DNA from: CAVYHX01 sp963768415
GTDB taxonomy: Bacteria > Pseudomonadota > Gammaproteobacteria > UBA9214
Reading direction: 5' to 3'
Length of the DNA stretch: 64,000 nucleotides
Assembly (NCBI GenBank): GCA_963768415.1
Contig: CAVYHX010000005.1
Coordinates: 1-64,000, forward strand
The notes under the pieces are model-generated. The model was not told where the DNA came from. It saw nothing but the letters and a program-made list of their open reading frames with translations, and made no database searches. A program made the translations under genes and the position numbers. Below, in pieces: positions 1 to 7,907 of the stretch (positions within the stretch are counted from its first letter, which is position 1; every line of letters begins with the position of its first letter).

Positions 1-211
1 ATATCAGGCCATTGCGCGCAAACAGACCCAGGGTGTTGTACACCGTTGCCTTGGACACCCGGTCGCGACCGTCGTTGACGCGACCGATAATCTGGTCCGC
101 GGAAAGATGCTGCCGGGACTCGAACAGGACACGCGCTATCAGCAGACGCTGCTGCGTCGGCAAGATCCCATTCGCCTTCAGCATTTCAGCTATGTCTTTT
201 GAGCTGTACAT
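1..211 (-). CDS. Fur-family transcriptional regulator, N-terminal part (cut by window edge)
   Basis: The reverse strand reads from an ATG at 211 to the left edge without a stop, giving about 70 residues of a winged-helix domain. It contains ISADQI-like and RVSKATVYNTLGLF motifs, the DNA-recognition helix typical of Fur, Zur and PerR proteins. The metal-binding dimerisation domain lies outside the window, so the subfamily cannot be decided. An upstream ATG at about 230 is out of frame, which supports the 211 start. It is the gene downstream of thiO on the same strand. Family assignment is firm; the metal or peroxide specificity is unknown. Confidence 0.85.
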   Translation of the reverse strand, partial: MYSSKDIAEMLKANGILPTQQRLLIARVLFESRQHLSADQIIGRVNDGRDRVSKATVYNTLGLFARNGLI

Positions 212-320
212 CCGCTTGCCTGAAATCCATACCAATCCACTTTAATCCGCAAGTGTCTGATTATAATCGAGATCAATACAGATCGTCCACCGTTTCGTGG
301 CGCTCTCCTGAAACCGCTTT

Positions 321-1439
321 CTAACCGGGACCTTGCAGCTCCCGATCAAGCGCATAGGGCGCAACTGCCGTGAAGCCGGGCCGCGCCAGCAGTATGTCCA
401 CCAGCAGTCTTGCCGAAGCCGGTGCCGTCACCACACCGTTGCGGAAATGGCCGGTATTCACATACAGGCCCTGCAGGTCCGGGTGGGCACCGATATACGG
501 GATGCCGTGCGGTGATCCCGGCCGCAGGCCGGCCCAGTGCTTGATGACCGGGTAGTCCGCCAGTGCCGGAACCAGGGCCGTCGCCTTGCCGCATAACAGT
601 TCCCGGGCATTCGGGGTGGTGGATTTATCATACCCCGTGTACTCCAGGGTGCTGCCGACCAGGACCAGGCCATCCTTGCGCGGGATCAGGTAGTAGCCGG
701 CGTGCAGCACGATGTGATGCAGTAACTCCGGGGGTGCGGCAAACATCACTATCTGCCCGCGCACCGGTATGACCGGCAGGGACACACCGACGGTCTCCAG
801 CAAGGGCGCACTCCAGGCGCCGCCGGCGATGATGACCCGCTCCGCGGAAAAAACCCCGCGTTCCGTGACAACGCCCCGCACCCGCCCCCCCTGCATCTGC
901 AGGCCGGTAACCCGCGTGTGCGTATGCAGGCAGACACCGCGCTGCTGCAGTGATTCAGCAAGTGCCGCGCACAGGTGCGGATTGCGTATCTGGGCAACAT
1001 CCGGTAACAGCAGGGACGGACCGATACCCTGCGCCAGGGCGGGTTCCAGCGACTGTGTTTGCACCCTGTCCAGCGGTTCAATCCGGGCATGATATTTTGC
1101 GGCCCAGGCGGTGGCCGCGGAGTCCGGACCGGGACCGGTGATCAACAGGCCGCTTGGTAACCAGCCCACGTCGCAACCGGTTTCATCCTGCAGCTCGCGC
1201 ACCAGCGCAGGATAGTCCTGCTGACTCCGGGCAACCAGCGCATTCACCGCGTCCGGTTGTTTCCAGGGGACCAGCGGCGAGAGGATGCCACCACCCGCCC
1301 AGGAAGACTCGCGCGCAACTTCACCCTGTTCCAGCAAGAACACTGACAACCCTTCCTGCAGCAGGGCGCGTGCCGTCAACAACCCCACCAGGCCGCCACC
1401 TACCACGATGCAATCTGCATCACCGCTGTTTGTCGTCAT
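321..1439 (-). CDS. thiO: Glycine oxidase ThiO (FAD-dependent)
   Basis: A 372-residue DAO-family flavoenzyme. ThiO oxidises glycine to iminoacetate (dehydroglycine), which feeds thiazole formation in thiamine biosynthesis. The N-terminus carries the dinucleotide-binding motif VVGGGLVGLLTARAL (residues 12-26), followed by an ESSWAGGG segment typical of glycine oxidases. The C-terminal GLRPGSPHGIPYIG and NTGHFRNGV motifs close the FAD site. It is divergent from pilV, the same arrangement as in Pseudomonas, where thiO sits beside the minor pilin genes. Other D-amino-acid oxidases are an alternative, but position and length fit ThiO best. Confidence 0.85.
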   Translation of the reverse strand: MTTNSGDADCIVVGGGLVGLLTARALLQEGLSVFLLEQGEVARESSWAGGGILSPLVPWKQPDAVNALVARSQQDYPALVRELQDETGCDVGWLPSGLLITGPGPDSAATAWAAKYHARIEPLDRVQTQSLEPALAQGIGPSLLLPDVAQIRNPHLCAALAESLQQRGVCLHTHTRVTGLQMQGGRVRGVVTERGVFSAERVIIAGGAWSAPLLETVGVSLPVIPVRGQIVMFAAPPELLHHIVLHAGYYLIPRKDGLVLVGSTLEYTGYDKSTTPNARELLCGKATALVPALADYPVIKHWAGLRPGSPHGIPYIGAHPDLQGLYVNTGHFRNGVVTAPASARLLVDILLARPGFTAVAPYALDRELQGPG

Positions 1440-1644
1440 AGCATTATCTTGACCGGCACGTCCCGGCCGCCGTCCTTATTACGTATCGCCATTGCGAACA
1501 CGGGAGCCACCAGCCGTGCCTGTACCCGGCTGCGCAGCTTAAAAGAGGAATTCGCCTACGCACAAAGCCGTGCAACCGCTCTATCGCCACACGTGTCAAG
1601 CAGCGTAAATGTAACGGCATCCCCGTTGCAAGGAGCATGACACC

Positions 1645-2163
1645 ATGTGTGACTCGATTACCAATACCCACCGCGGACAACGCGGCTTTACCCTGCTGGA
1701 GGTGCTGATCGCCCTGCTGATACTGTCCATCGGCCTGCTTGGCCTGGCGGCACTGCAAACCATCGGCCTGCGTTCCATCCAGATGAGTTTCATGCGCACC
1801 CAGGCTGCGCAACTTGCCTATGACATCAGCGACCGTATGCGGGCCAACGGGCCGGGGCCGGGAATGGCTCACCGGCTCTATGCGATCGAGACGCAGACAG
1901 CACCGGTGCGCACCGCAAACTGCGCAATGACAGACTGTTCGCCCGCAGACATGGCCAACTTCGACCTCGTCATCTGGCGGGCAGCCGTCGGCCGGCTGCC
2001 GGGTGGAAGAAGCCGTATTACACAATCAGTCGACGCTGCGACCGGCATTATCGTCCACACCGTGACTGTCTACTGGAATCCCACCCGTGATCCGGCTGTT
2101 ACCGGAGAGACCTGTCCCCCGGTTGTCAAAACCGATCTGCGCTGCCTGCAGCTGACTGTCTGA
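1645..2163 (+). CDS. pilV: Type IV pilus minor pilin PilV
   Basis: A 172-residue prepilin. The leader ends at GQRG, followed by FTLLEVLIALLILSIGLLGL, the class III signal cut before Phe by the prepilin peptidase PilD, with Glu at position +5. The GLLGLAALQ extension is characteristic of PilV. An AAGGAG Shine-Dalgarno sequence sits 9 bases before the ATG at 1645. Minor pilins PilV, PilW, PilX and FimU prime assembly of the pilus in the periplasm. It is the first gene of a pilV-pilW-pilX-pilE series; fimT and fimU, which normally precede it, are absent. Confidence 0.88.
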   Translation: MCDSITNTHRGQRGFTLLEVLIALLILSIGLLGLAALQTIGLRSIQMSFMRTQAAQLAYDISDRMRANGPGPGMAHRLYAIETQTAPVRTANCAMTDCSPADMANFDLVIWRAAVGRLPGGRSRITQSVDAATGIIVHTVTVYWNPTRDPAVTGETCPPVVKTDLRCLQLTV

Positions 2164-2172
2164 ACACAGCGC

Positions 2173-3183
2173 ATGCGCGGCCTGTCCGAACATTTTAACC
2201 GTTATGCCTGCAACAGTCGCGGCTTTACGCTCACAGAACTGATGGTGGCCATGGTTATCAGCCTGATACTGCTGGCCGGCATATCCGGGATATATCTCTC
2301 CACGAAGAAAAGCTTCACCGTGCGTGATGCCCTGGCGCGCCAGCAGGAAAACGGCCGCTATGCCATTGCCGCACTGGCCCGCGATGTGCGCCGCGCCGGC
2401 TATCGGGGTGGCAATGCCATGCCGGGGGCCATCAGCGGAACACTGGGAGTCACCCCTGATGACGGGACCTGTGCCACAGACAACACGACCTGGGGACGCA
2501 TGCTGGAACGTCGTATCCTGGGGTTTGACCAGTCACAAACCGATTCTGTCGCCGGCTATGCCTGCATCCAGAACGGCAGTGCCTATCTCCGCGGCGATGT
2601 ACTGGTGGTCCGTTATGCGACGCCGTTGAACAGGGACAGCGTGTCTGATGCGGACCTCGGCGCCCGGCGCTTGTACCTGCGCACCGGGCTATTCGCAGGG
2701 CGCATCTTCAGGGGCAGTGCTGCGGAAGATCCGGCCAATGCGATCAGCGCCGCTGCCGCACCCGGTGCGCGCCTGTTCGAACTGGTCGCACATGCCTATT
2801 ACATCGCCCCGTCAACACAGCGCTGCCAGGGCGTCGCTGTGCCCGCGCTGTTCCGGAAAGTACTGGATCACACGGGCATACCCGTCGCCAGGGAAGTCGC
2901 GCCGGGGATCGAACAGCTGCAAATCCGGTATGGTGTTGATAACGACATCAGTCCGGATGACCGCGACGGTGACGGGGCAGTCGACCGCTATCTCGACGCG
3001 CAACTTGTCACGAACTGGTCGCAGGTGGTCAGCACCCGGATCTGGCTGCTGACGCGTGCCATTTGCCCGGAGAACGGTTACACCAATACCGCGACCTACA
3101 CCATGGGAAACCGGAACTACACCGTCAATGACGGTTTTCGGCGCCAACTGTATCAAACCACTGTCAGTCTGCGTAATCGCTGA
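2173..3183 (+). CDS. pilW: Type IV pilus minor pilin PilW
   Basis: A 336-residue prepilin with leader SRG followed by FTLTELMVAMVISLILLAGI and the expected Glu+5. The N-terminal helix then runs into ARQQENGRYAIAALARDVRRAGYRG, a highly conserved PilW signature. Length is normal for PilW. It starts 9 bases after the pilV stop and ends 8 bases before the pilX start, so the genes are surely co-transcribed. Role: part of the tip-associated minor pilin complex that primes pilus polymerisation. Confidence 0.88.
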   Translation: MRGLSEHFNRYACNSRGFTLTELMVAMVISLILLAGISGIYLSTKKSFTVRDALARQQENGRYAIAALARDVRRAGYRGGNAMPGAISGTLGVTPDDGTCATDNTTWGRMLERRILGFDQSQTDSVAGYACIQNGSAYLRGDVLVVRYATPLNRDSVSDADLGARRLYLRTGLFAGRIFRGSAAEDPANAISAAAAPGARLFELVAHAYYIAPSTQRCQGVAVPALFRKVLDHTGIPVAREVAPGIEQLQIRYGVDNDISPDDRDGDGAVDRYLDAQLVTNWSQVVSTRIWLLTRAICPENGYTNTATYTMGNRNYTVNDGFRRQLYQTTVSLRNR

Positions 3184-3191
3184 ACCGGGCC

Positions 3192-3839
3192 ATGCGTATC
3201 AACGGTGGACAGCGAGTGCAGAGCAGATCACCTCTTCGCCAGCGGGGCGTGGCACTGATTACAGCGCTGATCTTTCTGCTCATTCTGACCATCCAGAGCG
3301 TTGCCGGCATGCACGCCGCGCGGCTGGAAACGCGAATGGCGGTCAATAGCCAGTTACAGGCCGCCGCTCTCAACAATGCGGAACTGGCCATCAGCCATGC
3401 GGTCGCTGACCTGCAAGCCGCACTGGCCACCGGCAGGGACTTTGCCGCGAGCGGCGATCACTTTTTTAACAATGCGCCGGGAAGCGCGGGATCGATAGAC
3501 TCCATGGCACTCGACTGGTCAACCATCACGGCCGCCACTGTGCCGGTTGCACCGGATACCCGTTATTTCATCGTGTATACCGGTTGCCACGCAAAACCCG
3601 GTCACCCCGGTGCCTGCAATAATCCTGTCGTCCGCTGCCCGCTGTCCGGTGCATGCGCCCATGTATATACCATCACCGCGCGCAGCAACACCGGTCAGGG
3701 TGCGACCCGGACGGTGCAGTCAACGCTGGTTCTGGACACCGGACCAGCCGGTTCCGGCATTGGCAGTGGCAGACACCAGGTCAAGGAAGTCATCAGCGGC
3801 CTGCGTATCTGGACCGACCTGCTGCTGCAACCGGACTGA
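3192..3839 (+). CDS. pilX: Type IV pilus assembly protein PilX
   Basis: A 215-residue protein with an N-terminal RQRGVALITALIFLLILTI segment, the PilX variant of the prepilin signal in which the conserved Glu+5 is missing and the helix begins with VALI. The body holds several cysteines (CHAKPGHPGAC, CPLSGAC) that could form disulfides in the periplasm. It lies between pilW and pilE. In most relatives the large adhesin gene pilY1 follows; here only 16 bases separate its stop from the pilE start. Confidence 0.82.
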   Translation: MRINGGQRVQSRSPLRQRGVALITALIFLLILTIQSVAGMHAARLETRMAVNSQLQAAALNNAELAISHAVADLQAALATGRDFAASGDHFFNNAPGSAGSIDSMALDWSTITAATVPVAPDTRYFIVYTGCHAKPGHPGACNNPVVRCPLSGACAHVYTITARSNTGQGATRTVQSTLVLDTGPAGSGIGSGRHQVKEVISGLRIWTDLLLQPD

Positions 3840-3855
3840 ACCTGAAGGGAACAGT

Positions 3856-4281
3856 GTGCCGAAACGACAACAAGGCTTCAATCTGGTTGAATTGCTGGCC
3901 GTGATCGCGATACTGGGTATCGTGATTGCGTTTGCCTATCCCGCATATCGGGAACAATTACTGCAGGCCCGGCGCGCCGAGGGCCTGGGTGAATTGCTGG
4001 AACTGGCTGACAAACTGGAACGGCATTATGTGGATCAGCTGCCCGCAAGCTATGCGGGTGCCTCACTGGGTAACAATCCGGCGTCCGATATTCACAGGGC
4101 AATTACCGCAAATGGACACTACCTGCTCGAAATCGATGCGGCCAATGGACTCACCTTCACTGTCCGGGCAGTACCCCGGGGCAAGCAGGCACATGACAAA
4201 TGCGGCGCCTTCATTCTGGATTCGCTCGGCAATAAAAGCCTGTCCGGGAACTCTGCCGCCTTCGACACATGCTGGAAATAG
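3856..4281 (+). CDS. pilE: Type IV pilin PilE (minor pilin)
   Basis: A 141-residue prepilin starting at GTG 3856, preceded by GAAGGGA at 5-6 bases. The short leader VPKRQQG is followed by FNLVELLAVIAILGIVIAFA with Glu+5; Asn replaces the usual Thr at +2. The body contains AYREQLLQARRAEG and a C-terminal Cys pair (KCGAF and FDTCWK) suitable for the pilin disulfide loop. The open frame extends further upstream to an ATG at 3547, but that would put about 100 residues before the peptidase site and overlap pilX, so it is rejected. A major pilin is possible but the position fits PilE. Confidence 0.85.
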   Translation: MPKRQQGFNLVELLAVIAILGIVIAFAYPAYREQLLQARRAEGLGELLELADKLERHYVDQLPASYAGASLGNNPASDIHRAITANGHYLLEIDAANGLTFTVRAVPRGKQAHDKCGAFILDSLGNKSLSGNSAAFDTCWK

Positions 4282-4484
4282 GGCTGATGGTGCACGACTG
4301 CACGGATGGAGAATAAATCAATGGCAATAAACGGTACCCAGCCGCGGGCGATCCCCGGCTTTACTTACCCTGCTTGCCAGCCGCAGAATAGTGTTTTCTG
4401 ACCCCTGTTATTATTTTAGAATCCATAATTGGTGGCAGCAACGCAAATAGATATACAAATGTTCATCCTCCGAGTACAGAATGC

Positions 4485-5345
4485 ATGAAAAATCCCGTTA
4501 TTGTCATATTGCTATGCGGTGTGTTCCAGACGCAAGTCAATGCGGAACTCGGTATGGTCATTGAAGGTGACCCGATAATTGCGTTCAGAACAGCAAAGAA
4601 AGATGCAGAACAGGGTGATGTAGAATCACAGTACAGATTGGGAAGAATGTATGCCCAGGGCCTGATTGTCCAGCGCAATACCAAGAAATCTTTCCGCTGG
4701 CTGGAAAAAGCGGCGCAACAGGATCATCAACAAGCACTCTACTTCCTGGGACAAATGCATCTGTCCGGCAGCGGTGATCTGCAGAAAGATCATCAGAAAG
4801 GAGTGGCGTATTTGACGAGGGCGGCAGAACTCGGACTTCCTGAAGCAAAGAAGAAACTTGTTTCTTTGTATCTATATCCCAGGCAAATAAGGCATAAAAA
4901 TATCCCCGAGGGCATGAAGTGGCTGGTCGATTCGGCGGAAAATGGCGACCCGTCCATGCAGGTGATGCTGGGTGTCATGTACATGAACGGGGTCAACACC
5001 GATCAGGATCGGGAAAAAGGCATTCACTGGATCGAAAGTTCAGCAGCGCAGGGAAATGCAGATGCACTATTCGAGCTCAGCATGATTTATTTCACCGGGA
5101 AACACCTGCCCCGCGACCGGGTTAAGTCAAGATGCATGCTTGGGCTTTCAATCTTGCATGAAGCAGGCACAGTGAAGACCGAACAGGATAGAGAGAAAAA
5201 AAGAAAAAAGCGGCAATTACTTGATACCCTGAATGAACAGATGTCTCGCAGACAAAAAAAGAAATCCAGGAAAATGGCCGTTGACTGGCTGAACATGCAC
5301 CAGGTTAATGGCGTAGATGCTACCCGTATAGATAATATCCTTTGA
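4485..5345 (+). CDS. Sel1-repeat (TPR-like) secreted protein
   Basis: A 286-residue protein with a short signal peptide (residues 1-20, ending VNAE) and at least four Sel1 repeats of about 36 residues, for example AEQGDVESQYRLGRMYAQG, AAQQDHQQALYFLGQMHLSG and SAENGDPSMQVMLGVMYMNG. Such proteins are solenoid scaffolds for protein-protein contacts. The C-terminus is very basic (EKKRKKRQLL, RRQKKKSRK). Base composition is visibly more AT-rich than the flanking genes. It interrupts the usual pilE-ispH junction, which suggests later insertion. No specific function can be assigned. Confidence 0.8.
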   Translation: MKNPVIVILLCGVFQTQVNAELGMVIEGDPIIAFRTAKKDAEQGDVESQYRLGRMYAQGLIVQRNTKKSFRWLEKAAQQDHQQALYFLGQMHLSGSGDLQKDHQKGVAYLTRAAELGLPEAKKKLVSLYLYPRQIRHKNIPEGMKWLVDSAENGDPSMQVMLGVMYMNGVNTDQDREKGIHWIESSAAQGNADALFELSMIYFTGKHLPRDRVKSRCMLGLSILHEAGTVKTEQDREKKRKKRQLLDTLNEQMSRRQKKKSRKMAVDWLNMHQVNGVDATRIDNIL

Positions 5346-5438
5346 CACCGGGGGATCGGTGTCCTTTTCCGGGAAAAAAATGCTGCCGACCTGTTAGCGG
5401 ATCGACCAGGGGCGGGAACTTTACAAGCATCAGTTGAT

Positions 5439-5456
5439 GGCCGAATGAATTCGGCC
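5439..5456. repeat. Palindrome GGCCGAATGAATTCGGCC, copy 1
   Basis: An 8-bp perfect inverted repeat with a 2-base centre, followed by CTAC. The same palindrome recurs at 5774-5791, and a closely related GGTCGAATTCATTCGACC form lies in the tandem units between them. Looks like a REP-type extragenic repeat family. Confidence 0.75.
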
Positions 5457-5462
5457 CTACTC

Positions 5463-5621
5463 AATCAGATCTGTAGGGTCGAATTCATTCGACCAGCGGT
5501 ATTTCACCGTCGTTGAATCAGACCTGTAGGGTCGAATTCATTCGACCATTGGTATATCAGCGTCATTGAATCAGGCCTGTAGGGTCGAATTACTTCGACC
5601 AGCGATGTTACATCGTCATCT
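5463..5621. repeat. 53-bp tandem repeat, three units
   Basis: Three head-to-tail units begin at 5463, 5516 and 5569, each opening with AATCAG and carrying CTGTAGGGTCGAAT then ATTCGACC (TACTTCGACC in the third). The spacing of the core is exactly 53 bases both times (5473, 5526, 5579). Each core is an 8-bp-armed palindrome. The units differ by a few substitutions, so the array is not recent. Confidence 0.85.
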
Positions 5622-5773
5622 CTCATAGATTTCCATGAACAAAGGATGACGGCCGCGGGTAACCGTAGTGATGCAGCAGACTTGATGGTGCAGGGAATGA
5701 CGCCCCCTGCGCAATGCGTCGCAGGACAGGGTGACCTCCTTGTCTCCAATGGCAATAATGGCTGTTGGCTCTT

Positions 5774-5791
5774 GGCCGAATGAATTCGGCC
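5774..5791. repeat. Palindrome GGCCGAATGAATTCGGCC, copy 2
   Basis: Identical 18-bp palindrome to the one at 5439-5456; the pair flanks the tandem array. It lies 51 bases past the ispH stop and might serve as a transcript 3-prime hairpin. Confidence 0.75.
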
Positions 5792-5841
5792 CTGCAACGG
5801 TAATCTACCTGCTCGACCCGGGGAAGAGCCGTAATTTCGAA

Positions 5842-6783
5842 TCAACCCTGACCCTGCAGCACTTTCGGCAGTGAAAATGTCACGTTTTCCTGCCGCCCCC
5901 GGTACTCCTGCGCACTCGTCGCACCCCAGGATTTGAGGCGGGTGATCACTCCCTCAACCAGTGCTTCGGGCGCGGATGCTCCGGCAGTCACACCAATGGT
6001 GTCGTTGTCGCCTACCCAGTCCCTGTGAATCTGGTCGGCCACATCGATCAGATAGGCGGGAACTCCGCGGTTAATGGCCAGCTCGCGCAGCCGGTTTGAA
6101 TTGGAACTGTTGGGAGAGCCCACTACCAGAATGACATCGCATTCTTCCGCGAGTGATTTGACCGCATCCTGGCGATTCTGGGTGGCATAACAGATGTCAT
6201 CCTTGCGCGGCCCGATAATGCCCGGAAAGCGCTCTCTCAGCGCATCGATTACGCGTGCGGTATCGTCAACCGACAATGTCGTCTGGGTCACGAATGCAAC
6301 ATTATCGGGATGTTCCAGTTCAAGCTGCCGTACATCATCCGGCGTTTCAACCAGGTACATGGCGCCGCCACGGGAAACGTCATACTGCCCCATGGTGCCT
6401 TCAACCTCAGGATGCCCCCTGTGCCCGATCAGGATACATTCCCGCGCGGCATCTGCATGCCGGCTGACCTCCAGGTGTACCTTGGTCACCAACGGACAGG
6501 TTGCATCGAAAACCCGTAATCCGCGGCGCTTTCCCGCGGCATGGACTGTACGTGCAACGCCATGCGCACTGAAAATAACGGTCGCGCCATCCGGCACCTC
6601 GTCGAGCTCGTCCACAAACACCGTGCCGCGTTCGCGCAGCCCTTCCACAACATATCGGTTATGCACAACTTCATGGCGCACATAAATCGGCGCTCCGAAC
6701 AAATCCAGCGCACGCTCAACGATCTCGATGGCGCGTTCGACGCCGGCACAGAAACCGCGGGGATTAGCGAGGAGGATTTTCAT
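5842..6783 (-). CDS. ispH: 4-hydroxy-3-methylbut-2-enyl diphosphate reductase IspH
   Basis: 313 residues, the normal length for IspH (LytB), the last enzyme of the non-mevalonate isoprenoid pathway, converting HMBPP to IPP and DMAPP. The three cysteines that bind the [4Fe-4S] cluster are present in RGFCAGV (residue about 12), DATCPLV (about 96) and in the GSPNSSNS-preceding DICYATQNRQ region (about 197). The conserved PNSSNSNRL motif binds the substrate diphosphate. Starts at ATG 6783. It is the last gene of the ribF-ileS-lspA-fkpB-ispH run. Confidence 0.95.
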   Translation of the reverse strand: MKILLANPRGFCAGVERAIEIVERALDLFGAPIYVRHEVVHNRYVVEGLRERGTVFVDELDEVPDGATVIFSAHGVARTVHAAGKRRGLRVFDATCPLVTKVHLEVSRHADAARECILIGHRGHPEVEGTMGQYDVSRGGAMYLVETPDDVRQLELEHPDNVAFVTQTTLSVDDTARVIDALRERFPGIIGPRKDDICYATQNRQDAVKSLAEECDVILVVGSPNSSNSNRLRELAINRGVPAYLIDVADQIHRDWVGDNDTIGVTAGASAPEALVEGVITRLKSWGATSAQEYRGRQENVTFSLPKVLQGQG

Positions 6784-6893
6784 AGGAACGGATCAGGTTG
6801 ACCAGATGACATTGTACGCCATGGAAAAGCAGGTGAAAAACACTATTCCCGTGCAGACACTGCTATTTCCCTTCGGCCGTCATCACAGCCCGA

Positions 6894-7373
6894 TTATTCT
6901 TCACCCGCCGGTTCCGCTACTTCTGCCGCGGGAACCACATTGATAATTTCCACGTCGAAGATGATGGTATATCCGGCAAGCGGATGATTGAAGTCCAGCT
7001 CCACATATTCATCGTTGAATGAAAGCACCATTCCGGGAATCGCATCCCCTTCCTGTGTTTCAAATTCGATGATCACGCCGGGCTGCAATTCAAGAGCGGA
7101 GTCGAATTCAGCGCGCAACATCTGATGCACATTCTCGGGATCATGCAGGCCAAATGCCTGCTCCGGACTCAGTTCCAGCCGCTGGACATCCCCCGGAAAC
7201 AGGCCATACAGCGCAAGCTCCAGCCCATGCACCAGAGCGCCGTCACCCATGTTAAAGGTTAGTGGTTCATCGTCGAAGGTGCTCTCGGCAATCATGCCGT
7301 CTGCCAGTGTCAGCGCAAGATGCAGCGTTACTGTGCTGCCGACGCCGATCCGGGATTTCACTTCGCTGTTCAC
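6894..7373 (-). CDS. fkpB: FKBP-type peptidyl-prolyl isomerase (FkpB/SlpA)
   Basis: 159 residues, SlyD/SlpA-like FKBP. The flap and insert order fits FkpB: VTLHLALTLADG near residue 15, then DGALVHGLELALYGLFPGD with the FKBP hinge, and the C-terminal VELDFNHPLAGYTIIFDVEI motif. It probably assists folding of cytoplasmic proteins and ribosome-associated chains. The start is GTG at 7373; no upstream ATG is available before lspA ends. Classical position between lspA and ispH. Confidence 0.88.
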   Translation of the reverse strand: MNSEVKSRIGVGSTVTLHLALTLADGMIAESTFDDEPLTFNMGDGALVHGLELALYGLFPGDVQRLELSPEQAFGLHDPENVHQMLRAEFDSALELQPGVIIEFETQEGDAIPGMVLSFNDEYVELDFNHPLAGYTIIFDVEIINVVPAAEVAEPAGEE

Positions 7374-7415
7374 GAATGCACCAGGGCAAGGGTAAGGCTT
7401 GTCAACACGCGATCG

Positions 7416-7886
7416 TCATGAGGGCTGATTTTTCCTGTGATCAATGATGGCATCCAGCAACAGCAGAACAGCACCGATGAAGATTGCAGAATCGGCGATA
7501 TTGAAAGTAGGCCAGTGCCAGGCGCCATAGTAGACATCGATAAAATCGATAACGTAACCGTACACCACACGGTCTATCAGGTTACCGGCAGCACCGCCCA
7601 GTATCAGGGACAGGGCCAGCGCCATGCGTGTCTGTCCGGGCGGCAGACGCCGCAGCCAGGTCACCAGGACGGCGATAACCACCAGGGCAAGACCGATAAA
7701 AAACCAGCGTTGCCAGCCGGCGGCATCACTCAGGAAGCTGAATGCTGCCCCGCTGTTATAGGCCTTGCGGAACGCCAGCAGCGGCATCAATGCAACCGGC
7801 TGCTGCAGAACCAGCATGGCATCAGCCAGTAACTTGCTGCACTGATCCAGGATGAGGACCACAGCTGAAACCCAGAACCATTTCAA
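7416..7886 (-). CDS. lspA: Lipoprotein signal peptidase LspA
   Basis: 156 residues with four predicted membrane helices; it removes signal peptides of lipid-modified prolipoproteins at the inner membrane. The catalytic aspartates lie in GNLIDRVVYGYVIDFID and in TFNIADSAIF. The start is TTG at 7886, 21 bases after the ileS stop; the in-frame upstream codons reach the ileS stop without an ATG or GTG. A GGGGGT run may act as ribosome site. Fourth gene of the ribF-ileS operon. Confidence 0.92.
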   Translation of the reverse strand: MKWFWVSAVVLILDQCSKLLADAMLVLQQPVALMPLLAFRKAYNSGAAFSFLSDAAGWQRWFFIGLALVVIAVLVTWLRRLPPGQTRMALALSLILGGAAGNLIDRVVYGYVIDFIDVYYGAWHWPTFNIADSAIFIGAVLLLLDAIIDHRKNQPS

Positions 7887-7907
7887 GGCAACAGACCCCC
7901 GGTCTGC

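Larger units (their letters stand above)
5346..5841. other. Intergenic region with palindromic and tandem repeats
   Basis: About 500 bases between the Sel1 gene and ispH (convergent). It holds three 53-bp tandem units (5463-5621) and two copies of the palindrome GGCCGAATGAATTCGGCC. An apparent 113-codon open frame on the minus strand (5504-5845) runs through the repeats, resembles nothing and is not credited as a gene. Confidence 0.6.

Noticed and set aside
3547..3855. N-terminal extension of PilE from ATG 3547
   Set aside because: Would overlap pilX by about 290 bases and put about 100 residues before the prepilin cleavage site; GTG 3856 has a proper ribosome site.
4321..4401. 26-codon open frame between pilE and the Sel1 gene
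   Set aside because: Too short, without family resemblance, and only a fair ribosome site.
5463..5621. CRISPR-like array
   Set aside because: Units are contiguous 53-bp tandem repeats with no unique spacers and no cas genes nearby.
5504..5845. 113-codon gene downstream of ispH
   Set aside because: Runs across the palindromic repeat array, shares bases with the ispH stop and has no recognisable motifs.
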